Origin: Croceimicrobium sp965658275
Lineage (GTDB): Bacteria > Bacteroidota > Bacteroidia > Flavobacteriales > Schleiferiaceae
Direction: 5' to 3'
Assembly (NCBI GenBank): GCA_965658275.1
Contig: CBFHRN010000030.1
Location: forward strand, 1 to 25,305
Length of the DNA: 25,305 nucleotides
The notes below the pieces were generated by a model. The model saw only the letters and a program-made list of their open reading frames with translations. It made no database searches and had not been told where the DNA came from. Shown here in pieces: positions 7,481 to 15,236 of the stretch; the stretch's first letter is position 1; the number at the start of each line of letters is the position of its first letter. Position numbers and translations under genes: made by a program.

Positions 7481-8788
7481 ATGGTTCGAAATAGCTTTCC
7501 CCTTTTAACTCCCTGCTTACTGCTATTGTTTAGTGTATTAAGCATTTCTAGCAAGGCACAAGAATATTACAATGGAGGGCCATTAGTTTATGACGATCAC
7601 ATCTATCAAGCGGGTATTCGTACCGTAAGGCTCGTGCCTCGTGGTAATGATTTAGCCTTGCCTATCATTGCCCTAAATTCAGGGGAGCAATTACTTTTAA
7701 GTTTTGATGACCTTTACGAGGAATTCACCAATTTGTCCTATACCCTTATTCATTGCAATGCCGATTGGACGCCCTCCGACCTTATGCGGAACGATTACCT
7801 CAGCAATTTTGGAGACGATTACATCCAAAACTTCGAGTATTCCATAAACGCCTTTATTCCTTACACGCACTATCGTTTGGCGATTCCAAATCAGCAGGTA
7901 AATATTACCAAGTCTGGCAATTACCTTTTGGTGGTGTACCGAGATGGGGATAAAGAAAATTTAGTGCTTAGCCGACGATTTATGGTCTACGAGGAAATAG
8001 TCCAAGTAGGCGGACGCATTAAACGTCCTACAAGGGTAGAGAAAATGAACACCCACCAAGAATTAGACTTCACCATTTCCCACGGAGCCTACCCTATCCC
8101 AAACCCGTTTCAAGACTTACATGTGGTAATGATGCAAAACCAGAGATGGGATTTAGCCATAAAAAACCTTAAGCCTCAATTTTTACAAAACGGGCAGTTG
8201 ATTTATCAATACGACGACGAAAACACCTTCGAAGGAATCAGTGAATGGCGCTTTTTTGACATTAAAAACCTCTTAGCGCTCAGTTTAAATGTTCGTCAAA
8301 TTAAACAGGATAGTCTGTTTAAAGTATTCCTGGCAGAAGACCGCAGTAGAGCGGTTGAACGCTATTCGGTGCAGTTTGATATCAATGGTCAGAACCGTAT
8401 ACGTCGTTTGGATGTCGAAAATTCCGATTCGGAAGCGGACTATGCCTTGGTCGACTTTTACCTAGATTACCCCAACGAAATTGGCTCCGAGGTCTATTTA
8501 TTCGGGGAATTCACCGATTGGAAATTATTACCCGAATATCGGATGTCTTACGATTACGATCGGAAAGCTTATCGAGCCAAAGCGCTTTTAAAACAAGGGT
8601 TCTATAACTATGCTTATGCGATAGATTCTCCTGCCAAAGCCTATGCCGACCTCAGTTTCTTGGAAGGTTCGCATTGGCAAACCGAAAACGACTATCAAAT
8701 ATTGGTTTATCACCGTGAAATTGGCAGTCGCTACGATCGATTAGTTGGTTTTGCTACCTTTAACTCCGACGACCTTTTCAACGAATAA
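7481..8788 (+). CDS. Type IX secretion system Plug protein (DUF5103)
   Basis: Resembles the DUF5103 family, whose Flavobacterium johnsoniae member is the Plug that closes the periplasmic side of the SprA translocon of the type IX secretion system. The 435-residue protein has a signal peptide (hydrophobic 8-22, likely cut after SSKAQ near residue 27). Family segments visible are YNGGPLVYDDHIY (30-42), SYTLIHCNADWTPSDL (86-101) and, near the C-terminus, a CBM48-like sandwich with VYLFGEFTDW and a KQGFYNYAYAI strand. It is divergent from nqrA, and its stop lies 2 bases before the DUF3667 gene. No SprA or PorV gene is in view, so the secretion role rests on the family. Confidence 0.85.
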   Translation: MVRNSFPLLTPCLLLLFSVLSISSKAQEYYNGGPLVYDDHIYQAGIRTVRLVPRGNDLALPIIALNSGEQLLLSFDDLYEEFTNLSYTLIHCNADWTPSDLMRNDYLSNFGDDYIQNFEYSINAFIPYTHYRLAIPNQQVNITKSGNYLLVVYRDGDKENLVLSRRFMVYEEIVQVGGRIKRPTRVEKMNTHQELDFTISHGAYPIPNPFQDLHVVMMQNQRWDLAIKNLKPQFLQNGQLIYQYDDENTFEGISEWRFFDIKNLLALSLNVRQIKQDSLFKVFLAEDRSRAVERYSVQFDINGQNRIRRLDVENSDSEADYALVDFYLDYPNEIGSEVYLFGEFTDWKLLPEYRMSYDYDRKAYRAKALLKQGFYNYAYAIDSPAKAYADLSFLEGSHWQTENDYQILVYHREIGSRYDRLVGFATFNSDDLFNE

Positions 8789-8790
8789 TC

Positions 8791-9780
8791 ATGGCGAAAC
8801 CTCAAAAAGGCGAACATTGCCTCAATTGTGGGAATCAAACCGGCGACGATACCTACTGCTCCAATTGTGGTCAGCTTAATGATACGCGTCGACTTCGATT
8901 TTGGGAATTAGTAAGCGAATCCCTATCTAATTTCTTGGCCCTAGATGGCAAAATATTCAAGACCCTATGGTTGGTCATGTCTAGTCCCGGAAAAGTGGCC
9001 GTAGATTTTAAAAACGGTAAGAGGGTGCGTTACATGAACCCTGTGCGCTTGTATTTCCTTTGCTCCCTGCTTTTGATAACGAGCATACAGTTAAATCGCT
9101 CGGATGCAGAGTTTGTGCAAATGAGAGCCGATGGTAAAGAATTCGTGCCCCAAAAGACCGATAAACCGAAGAATAGTCTTGAAACGAGTTTAGACCTAGC
9201 CCGAATTACGGAAGAATACAAGAATTCCACCGATCGCGATTTACTCGATCGGCTCAGTGTAATGAGCGACTATCTCGATGCCTCTCCAACCAGCAGTAAA
9301 GCGGAAGTATTTGGCTCTTTAGGCATGGAAGAAGGCTTTTGGAACAACTTCCTCTTCGACCAAGCTTTAAAAATTGAGGATAGCCGCAAAGAGGGAAACT
9401 TCTCGAAGTTTAATCGGGCCTTCCTGAATAAACTTTTTTGGATTCTTTTTCTCTTTATTCCCGTCTTCGGAATCGTTTTACACCTGATGTACTGGCGTAG
9501 AGATTACTTCTACCCCGAGCATCTGTTCTTCACGCTTTACCAGCAGTCGCTATTTTTCTTATTCGCCGGGCTTTACAATTTGTTTGTCCCCAAATCACCA
9601 ACCGTATTTACGGTGCTGATGGTTTCTTTTACTATTCATTTGATCATTGCCATGAAACGTTTTTACCAGCAAAGCTGGCGAAAGACACTTTTCAAGTTTA
9701 GTCTCATTAACCTTTTGGGCATCGTGGCCTTTGGGATATTTTTCCTTGTCTCCGTAATTGTGGTTTTCATTTTGCTCTAA
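8791..9780 (+). CDS. DUF3667 zinc-ribbon membrane protein, function unknown
   Basis: The N-terminus carries a short zinc ribbon with Cys10, Cys13, Cys23 and Cys26 (HCLNCG and YCSNCG). A conserved amphipathic stretch follows (LDGKIFKTLW, then PGKVAVDFKNGKRVRYMNPV, residues 51-85), then a membrane helix at about 84-100, a charged soluble loop to about 208, and roughly four further helices ending at the C-terminus. YPEHLFFTLYQQSLFFL is the family's second signature. DUF3667 is common in Bacteroidota and has no established function as far as I know. The gene lies 2 bases after the Plug gene and 9 before sua5, so it is probably in the same transcript. No partner clarifies its job. Confidence 0.8.
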   Translation: MAKPQKGEHCLNCGNQTGDDTYCSNCGQLNDTRRLRFWELVSESLSNFLALDGKIFKTLWLVMSSPGKVAVDFKNGKRVRYMNPVRLYFLCSLLLITSIQLNRSDAEFVQMRADGKEFVPQKTDKPKNSLETSLDLARITEEYKNSTDRDLLDRLSVMSDYLDASPTSSKAEVFGSLGMEEGFWNNFLFDQALKIEDSRKEGNFSKFNRAFLNKLFWILFLFIPVFGIVLHLMYWRRDYFYPEHLFFTLYQQSLFFLFAGLYNLFVPKSPTVFTVLMVSFTIHLIIAMKRFYQQSWRKTLFKFSLINLLGIVAFGIFFLVSVIVVFILL

Positions 9781-9785
9781 TTTTG
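9758..9785 (+). promoter_or_regulatory. Candidate internal promoter abutting the sua5 start codon
   Basis: TAATTTTG (9778-9785) matches the Bacteroidota -7 box exactly and is followed by CCGC and then the ATG at 9790. A TTG at 9758-9760 sits 17 bases upstream as a possible -33 element. With normal spacing, transcription would begin at or near the ATG, giving a leaderless message. Its first three bases are also the stop codon of the DUF3667 gene. Confidence 0.5.
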
Positions 9786-9789
9786 CCGC

Positions 9790-10749
9790 ATGGCGAAAGT
9801 TTCTTCCGATACCGTCCCTGCTAAACGGCTTTTAGAGCAAGGCCAGGTGGTTGCCATCCCTACCGAAACGGTTTATGGATTAGCCGCCAATGCGCTGGAT
9901 GAAAAAGCAGTGGCCCTAATATTTGAAACCAAAAACAGACCGGCTTTCGATCCCCTAATTGTTCATGCAAGCAGCAAAGAAGCTGCGCAAGGGCTTATCG
10001 AAGACTGGGGTCCCTATTTCAACAAGCTTTACCAAAGGTTTTCACCCGGACCGATTAGCTATGTCCTGCCTAAATCAAAGCGAGTTCCTGATATCGTAAC
10101 CGCGGGTCACCCGACCGTGGCCCTGCGATTTCCTGCTCATCCCCTGTGTCGAGAATTATTGGAATCCCTAGACTTCCCCTTAGCCGCTCCTTCTGCCAAT
10201 TTATTTGGCAAGGTTAGTCCTACCGAAGCAGAACATGTGCAAGAGCAATTAGGCGATCGCATTGACTATATTTTGGATGGCGGTAGGGCTCAAGTAGGTT
10301 TGGAGTCTACTATTATTGATCTTAGTCAGGAAAAACCTGTGGTACTGCGCTTAGGCGGATTGAGTCTGGAAGAAATTAATCATTGTTTGGGCGAAAAGGT
10401 GGCTTATACCAAAAGCTCATCCAGCAATCCGAAGGCTCCAGGAATGCTAAGTGCTCATTACTCCCCGGGCATTCCCGTTTTATTTGGTTCCTTAACGGAA
10501 AATCTAAAGAAAGTAAATCGTCAAAGAATTGGTACGATCAGCTTCTGCAAGAAGATTGCGGGAGTTCCGGAAGATCAGCAACGAGTGCTATCCCCAAAAT
10601 GCGATTTAAAAGAAGCCGCCAGCAAGCTCTTCCAAGCTTTACGAAGCTTTAAAGGACAAAACATTGATGTGATTCTAGCAGAAGAGTTTCCGCAGGAGGG
10701 ATTAGGTAGGGCGATTAATGATCGACTGAAACGTGCCTCTGTTGCTTAG
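9790..10749 (+). CDS. sua5: L-threonylcarbamoyladenylate synthase (YrdC/Sua5 family)
   Basis: Makes threonylcarbamoyl-AMP from threonine, bicarbonate and ATP, the first step of t6A37 modification of tRNAs that read ANN codons. The 319-residue length shows it is the long Sua5 form: a YrdC domain (about 1-205) with PTETVYGLAANA (24-35), KNRPAFDPLIVH (48-59) and APSANLFGKVSPTEAEHV (near 135-152), then a linker PGMLSAHYSPGIPV and a smaller C-terminal Sua5 domain. The stop codon overlaps the stop of the convergent lptB gene. It may be read both from the Plug operon and from a promoter directly at its ATG. Function assignment is secure. Confidence 0.93.
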   Translation: MAKVSSDTVPAKRLLEQGQVVAIPTETVYGLAANALDEKAVALIFETKNRPAFDPLIVHASSKEAAQGLIEDWGPYFNKLYQRFSPGPISYVLPKSKRVPDIVTAGHPTVALRFPAHPLCRELLESLDFPLAAPSANLFGKVSPTEAEHVQEQLGDRIDYILDGGRAQVGLESTIIDLSQEKPVVLRLGGLSLEEINHCLGEKVAYTKSSSSNPKAPGMLSAHYSPGIPVLFGSLTENLKKVNRQRIGTISFCKKIAGVPEDQQRVLSPKCDLKEAASKLFQALRSFKGQNIDVILAEEFPQEGLGRAINDRLKRASVA

Positions 10750-11504
10750 GCCTTTTCATCCTTAAACATCTCAGCGCGCTTTTTACGCAACTCAAAATTC
10801 TGACCCAAGTAAACCCGTCGAACTTGCTCATCCGAAGCTAATTCTTCCGCACTACCCGACTTCAAAATAGAGCCTTCAAACATCAGATAGGTACGATCGG
10901 TAATGGCCAGGGTTTCCTGTACATTGTGATCGGTAATTAAAATACCAATGTTCTTCTCTTTCAGCGAGTGCACAATACTCTGAATATCCTCCACCGCAAT
11001 AGGATCAACACCCGCAAAAGGCTCATCCAATAAAATAAAATTGGGATCAACCGCTAAGGCACGAGCTATCTCCGTTCTACGTCGCTCACCTCCAGAAAGT
11101 AAATCACCTCGATTCTTACGGATGTGATTTAAACTAAACTCCTCTAATAAAGATTCCAATTTGAGGGCCTGTTCCTTTTTACTGAGCTTGGTCATTTGCA
11201 AAACGCCCATGATATTCTCCTCCACCGACAGCTTGCGAAAGACAGAAGCTTCTTGGGCCAAATAGCCAATTCCCTTCTGAGCTCGCTTGTACATGGGATC
11301 CGTGGTAATTTCTTCATTATCGATGAAAACCTTACCCTCATTTGGCTTAATTAAACCCACTACCATGTAGAAGCTTGTGGTTTTACCGGCCCCGTTCGGC
11401 CCTAATAAACCCACAATCTCGCCGCGGTTCACCTCAAAGCTTACCCCTTTAACTACAGTCCTGCTGCGGTATTTCTTAACGATATTTTCAGCTCTAAGAA
11501 TCAT
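10746..11504 (-). CDS. lptB: LPS export ABC transporter ATP-binding protein LptB
   Basis: ATPase of the LptB2FGC complex that extracts lipopolysaccharide from the inner membrane and drives it to the cell surface. The 252 residues carry the Walker A motif GPNGAGKT (35-42, Lys41), ABC signature LSGGE (136-140), Walker B FILLDE (156-161) and the switch His193 in ITDHNVQ. QEASVFRKLSVEEN in the Q-loop region and EPFAGVDPIAVEDIQ after Walker B are typical of LptB rather than other ABC ATPases. It starts 3 bases after the tatC stop, so the pair is an operon. LptF, LptG and LptC are not in the window. Its stop overlaps that of sua5 on the other strand. Confidence 0.94.
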   Translation of the reverse strand: MILRAENIVKKYRSRTVVKGVSFEVNRGEIVGLLGPNGAGKTTSFYMVVGLIKPNEGKVFIDNEEITTDPMYKRAQKGIGYLAQEASVFRKLSVEENIMGVLQMTKLSKKEQALKLESLLEEFSLNHIRKNRGDLLSGGERRRTEIARALAVDPNFILLDEPFAGVDPIAVEDIQSIVHSLKEKNIGILITDHNVQETLAITDRTYLMFEGSILKSGSAEELASDEQVRRVYLGQNFELRKKRAEMFKDEKA

Positions 11505-11507
11505 ACA

Positions 11508-12338
11508 TTATCTTTTTTCAAGAGCCGTATTGGCCTTCTCTCGGTTCTTTAATACCCGCGCTGCAATGCGAATACTTAGCTCGTATAAAAGTAATATCGG
11601 CAAGGATACTAAAATCTGACTCGCAATATCGGGAGGTGTAATAACGGCTGATAAAACTAAAATCAAAACGATGGCATGGCGTCGATATTGTCGCATAAAG
11701 TCCGGCGTTACTAAACCACTGCGCGCCAAGAAATAAACCACTACCGGTAATTCAAAAATCAATCCGGTTGCTAAAGTTACGGTACTCACCGTAGAGATGT
11801 AACTCATTAAATCTATGAGGTTATTCACCTCATCACTAATGGTATAGGTCCCTAAAAACTGAAGCGACAAGGGCACAATCAAATAGTATCCAAAAAGAAC
11901 CCCCGCCATAAAAAGGAGGGCGCCAAAAAAGAGAATCCAACGCGAGAAACGCCGCTCGGTAGACTTAAGCCCTGGAGCCACAAAACGCCAAGCTTCCCAC
12001 AGTATATAGGGAAATGCCATAATAAAGCCTGCAATAAAAGACACCCAAAGGTGCGTCGAGAACTGCCCAGCCATTTTTGTATTCAATATTTTAAATGGCA
12101 TTTCGCTGAGGCAAAACAATTCGGTATTGCTAATTTCGCGGGAAATTGAACAAAACAGCTCATAGGTATAGAAATCTGGCTGCTTAGGACCAAAGATTAC
12201 AATATCGAATAGGATTCCTTTGGCCAAGAAGGCCACGAGAGCCATACTCACCATAACAAAGGCTGAACGAATGAGGTGCCACCTTAAAACCTCAAGATGT
12301 TCAAGAAAAGACATGTTATCACTATCGACTTTCGCCAT
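11508..12338 (-). CDS. tatC: Twin-arginine translocase subunit TatC
   Basis: Receptor subunit of the Tat pathway, which exports folded proteins with a twin-arginine signal. The 276-residue protein has the conserved cytoplasmic N-terminus MSFLEHLEVLRWHLIR (9-24, with Glu13 and Glu16), six membrane helices, and the loop FPYILWEAWRFVAPGL after helix 2. The periplasmic loop between helices 1 and 2 is long (about residues 45-95), with two cysteines. No TatA gene is in this window. It is first in the tatC-lptB pair, with a weak promoter-like box about 20 bases upstream. Assignment is secure. Confidence 0.95.
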   Translation of the reverse strand: MAKVDSDNMSFLEHLEVLRWHLIRSAFVMVSMALVAFLAKGILFDIVIFGPKQPDFYTYELFCSISREISNTELFCLSEMPFKILNTKMAGQFSTHLWVSFIAGFIMAFPYILWEAWRFVAPGLKSTERRFSRWILFFGALLFMAGVLFGYYLIVPLSLQFLGTYTISDEVNNLIDLMSYISTVSTVTLATGLIFELPVVVYFLARSGLVTPDFMRQYRRHAIVLILVLSAVITPPDIASQILVSLPILLLYELSIRIAARVLKNREKANTALEKR

Positions 12339-12356
12339 TACCTTTTAAATTGCCTG

Positions 12357-12364
12357 CAAAGGTG
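12357..12364 (-). promoter_or_regulatory. Weak -7-like box upstream of tatC
   Basis: CACCTTTG, followed by CA, matches TAnnTTTG at all but the first fixed position, about 19 bases before the tatC ATG. The nearest upstream TTG is only 14 bases away, too close for a normal -33 element. Listed as weak because it is the only candidate in the 127-base gap between tatC and recQ on this strand. Confidence 0.25.
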
Positions 12365-12465
12365 CTAAAAAAAGGGGGCAAGTAGAACGAAAATCGCCGG
12401 GGAAAAAGATTTCTATTGGCGAGGAATATTAGTATATTTAGAGCATTAATCATTATCTGACGGCA

Positions 12466-14664
12466 TTGGAAAGACAAACTTCTAGGGCTCAGGAAACTTT
12501 AAAGAAATTTTTCGGCTTCAATGGTTTCAAGGGAAATCAAGAAGGAGTAATCGAAAATCTATTGGCTGGCAATGACACTTTCGTTATCATGCCAACCGGA
12601 GGTGGAAAATCTCTTTGTTATCAGTTACCCGCCATCATGCAAGAGGGAACAGCGGTAGTTGTCTCCCCCCTCATCGCTTTGATGAAAAATCAAGTCGACA
12701 GCCTCCGAGGCTTCGCCGATAAAGCTGGAATTGCGCATGTGCTTAACTCCTCTTTAAGTAAAAAGGATGTAGAGCGTGTGAAACAGGATATCATCGATGG
12801 GGTTACTAAATTGCTTTATGTAGCTCCCGAATCGCTTACCAAAGAAGAAAACATTGACTTTCTGCGTTCGGCCAGAATTTCCTTTTACGCTATTGATGAA
12901 GCGCATTGTATATCGGAATGGGGTCATGACTTCCGTCCGGAATACCGAAATCTTAAAAGCATCATTCAAAAGATTGGGCGTAAACCCATTATTGGGCTCA
13001 CCGCCACGGCAACGCCAAAGGTGCAAAGCGATATCCAGAAAAACTTAGGGATGGAGGATGCCACCGTATTTAAAGCATCCTTTAACCGGCCGAACTTATT
13101 CTACGAGGTGCGGCCAAAGACGAATAATGTCGATCGTGATATCATTCGGTTCATCAAAAAACGTGAAGGGCAGAGCGGTATCATTTACTGTTTAAGTCGC
13201 AAACGCGTGGAGGAACTCGCGCAGACTTTACAGGTCAACGGAATCAAATCCCTTCCCTATCATGCCGGTTTAGACGCTTCCACGCGCTCTAAACATCAAG
13301 ATGCCTTCTTGATGGAAGATGCGGATGTGATCGTTGCCACTATTGCATTTGGTATGGGAATCGATAAGCCCGATGTGCGCTTTGTGATTCATTACGACAT
13401 GCCGAAAAGCTTGGAAAGCTATTACCAAGAGACAGGAAGAGCCGGCCGCGATGGCGGTGAAGGTCATTGCCTAGCTTTCTATGCCTATAAAGACATCGAG
13501 AAGCTTGAGAAATTCCTAAACGGCAAGCCGGTTTCCGAACAAGAAATTGGCATGCAGCTGCTGCAAGAGGTAGTCGCCTATGCAGAGACGGCCATGAATC
13601 GCCGTAAATTCATCTTGCATTATTTCGGCGAAGAGTTCGATGAAGATGCAGGACCCGGTGCTAAGAATGATGACAATAGCCTGAATCCACCGAAGCAGTT
13701 TGATGCGCAGTCCGACTTAAAATTAGTTTTAGAAACAATTAAGGCTACAAGTCAGCGCTTCAAGGCCAAATCGGTAGTAGACACCTTAATCGGTAAGTTA
13801 GGCTCCATTCTAAAGCAGTATAAAGTCGAAGAACTGGATGTTTTCAACCAAGGGGCTGATCAAGATGAAAAGCACTGGATGTCGGTAATTCGTCAGGCTA
13901 TCGTGCAAGGCTATCTCCGTAAGGACATCGAAAAATATGGGGTTCTTTTTATCTCCGATAAGGGTCATCAGTTTTTAGTGGACCCCGTACCCTTTATGAT
14001 TGCAGAGGACCACGATTACGAAGAAGAAGCCGGGCAAGAAGAAATTATCAAAGAGCAAAAAGCAGGAGCCTCCTTTGATCCAGCCCTCTTTGAAATGCTG
14101 AAGCAGCTTACCCGAAAAGTGGCGAAGGAAAAAGACCTTCCTCCCTTTACGGTGTTCCAAGAGCCTTCGCTCAACGAAATGGCTTTGCACTACCCTACCA
14201 GTATCGACGAGCTCAAGCAAATATCAGGCGTTGGAGAAGGAAAAGCCCGCAAATTCGGAGCTCCCTTCTTGGAGCTAATTCAGAAATATGTCGATGATAA
14301 TAACATCGAAAAAGATGATGGTTTACTGGTAAAATCGGTGGTTAACAAATCGGGACTAAAAGTCTATGTTATTCAAAGTACCGATCGCAAATTACCCTTA
14401 GAGGATATTGCCGCAGCCAAAGGACTTTCAATGTCTGATTTAATTACAGAAATTGAGCATATCGTTCACTCGGGCACCAAGGTTAATTTAGACTATGTAA
14501 TCGAGGATATGCTTGATGAAGAAGCCATCGAAGAAATTCATGATTACTTTATGGAAGCCGAGTCAGACGACTTAGATTTGGCCCACGAAGAATTTGACGG
14601 CGATTACAGTGAAGAAGAACTGCGTTTAATGCGCATCAAATTCATGAGTGAAGTAGCCAACTAA
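12466..14664 (+). CDS. recQ: ATP-dependent DNA helicase RecQ
   Basis: 3'-5' DNA helicase of recombination and repair. The 732 residues contain Walker A MPTGGGKS (42-49, Lys48), aromatic-loop/DEAH segment IDEAHCISEWGHD (DEAH 144-147), motif VI QETGRAGRDGG, an RQC winged-helix region (about 410-510), an HRDC domain (about 540-615) and an acidic C-terminal helix-turn-helix extension (650-732). The four zinc cysteines that normally follow the helicase core are absent (residues 377-412). The start is TTG at 12466: an in-frame stop lies at 12439-12441, no ATG falls between, and the first internal ATG is inside the ATP-binding motif. It heads a block that continues into rfbC after 20 bases. Confidence 0.95.
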   Translation: MERQTSRAQETLKKFFGFNGFKGNQEGVIENLLAGNDTFVIMPTGGGKSLCYQLPAIMQEGTAVVVSPLIALMKNQVDSLRGFADKAGIAHVLNSSLSKKDVERVKQDIIDGVTKLLYVAPESLTKEENIDFLRSARISFYAIDEAHCISEWGHDFRPEYRNLKSIIQKIGRKPIIGLTATATPKVQSDIQKNLGMEDATVFKASFNRPNLFYEVRPKTNNVDRDIIRFIKKREGQSGIIYCLSRKRVEELAQTLQVNGIKSLPYHAGLDASTRSKHQDAFLMEDADVIVATIAFGMGIDKPDVRFVIHYDMPKSLESYYQETGRAGRDGGEGHCLAFYAYKDIEKLEKFLNGKPVSEQEIGMQLLQEVVAYAETAMNRRKFILHYFGEEFDEDAGPGAKNDDNSLNPPKQFDAQSDLKLVLETIKATSQRFKAKSVVDTLIGKLGSILKQYKVEELDVFNQGADQDEKHWMSVIRQAIVQGYLRKDIEKYGVLFISDKGHQFLVDPVPFMIAEDHDYEEEAGQEEIIKEQKAGASFDPALFEMLKQLTRKVAKEKDLPPFTVFQEPSLNEMALHYPTSIDELKQISGVGEGKARKFGAPFLELIQKYVDDNNIEKDDGLLVKSVVNKSGLKVYVIQSTDRKLPLEDIAAAKGLSMSDLITEIEHIVHSGTKVNLDYVIEDMLDEEAIEEIHDYFMEAESDDLDLAHEEFDGDYSEEELRLMRIKFMSEVAN

Positions 14665-14684
14665 TTGAAATACAAGCCTCTTTA

Positions 14685-15236
14685 ATGCAATTAATAGAAA
14701 CTCCGATCCCAGGACTTTTTGAAATTATCCCTAAAGTTTTTGGCGATCATCGTGGATATTTTTACGAATCCTACAATAAAGAAATCTTCCAAAACTTCGG
14801 TATTAATCATGAATTTGTGCAAGACAATCAGTCTTTGAGCAGCAAAGGAGTCTTGCGTGGATTGCACTTTCAAAATCCACCTTACGCCCAGGGAAAATTG
14901 GTGCGCGTTATTCAAGGGTCGGTACTCGACGTGGTAGTGGATATCCGAAAAGGATCCCCTACCTACGGTAAGCATCACAAAATTATTCTCAGTGGCGAAA
15001 ACAAGTACATGTTTTGGATTCCGCCGGGTTTCGCGCATGGATTTGTAACCTTAGAGGATGAAACTATTTTCGCTTACAAGTGTACTAATGTATACAACAA
15101 GGAAAGTGAAGGTTCCGTTTTATGGAATGACCCCGCATTAGGGATAGACTGGGGAGTGGAAAACCCGCAGCTTTCCGAGAAAGACGAGATCGCACGTCCT
15201 TTAGCAGAATTAGAAACCCAATTCATGTATTCATGA
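14685..15236 (+). CDS. rfbC: dTDP-4-dehydrorhamnose 3,5-epimerase
   Basis: Epimerises dTDP-4-keto-6-deoxyglucose at C3 and C5 on the route to dTDP-L-rhamnose for surface polysaccharide. The 183-residue cupin protein shows RGLHFQNPPYAQGKLVRV (58-75) with catalytic His61, the DVVVDIRKGSPTYGKH strand, and FWIPPGFAHGFVTLED with its metal-free cupin turn. The catalytic tyrosine region is the YKCTNVYNKESEGSV segment. The usual partners rfbA, rfbB and rfbD are not nearby; the gene is embedded between recQ and a transglycosylase. Its last four bases overlap the start of the next gene as ATGA, so translation is probably coupled. Related sugar epimerases (RmlC-like) cannot be fully excluded, but the fit is good. 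Confidence 0.9.
   Translation: MQLIETPIPGLFEIIPKVFGDHRGYFYESYNKEIFQNFGINHEFVQDNQSLSSKGVLRGLHFQNPPYAQGKLVRVIQGSVLDVVVDIRKGSPTYGKHHKIILSGENKYMFWIPPGFAHGFVTLEDETIFAYKCTNVYNKESEGSVLWNDPALGIDWGVENPQLSEKDEIARPLAELETQFMYS

Noticed and set aside
12416..12440. TTG and TATATTTA as a promoter for recQ
   Set aside because: The -7 box lacks its final G and the spacer is only 14 bases; not better than chance in an A/T-rich gap.
14691..15038. 115-codon open frame antisense to rfbC
   Set aside because: Fully inside a well-supported gene, no domain or export signal; a shadow of codon use.
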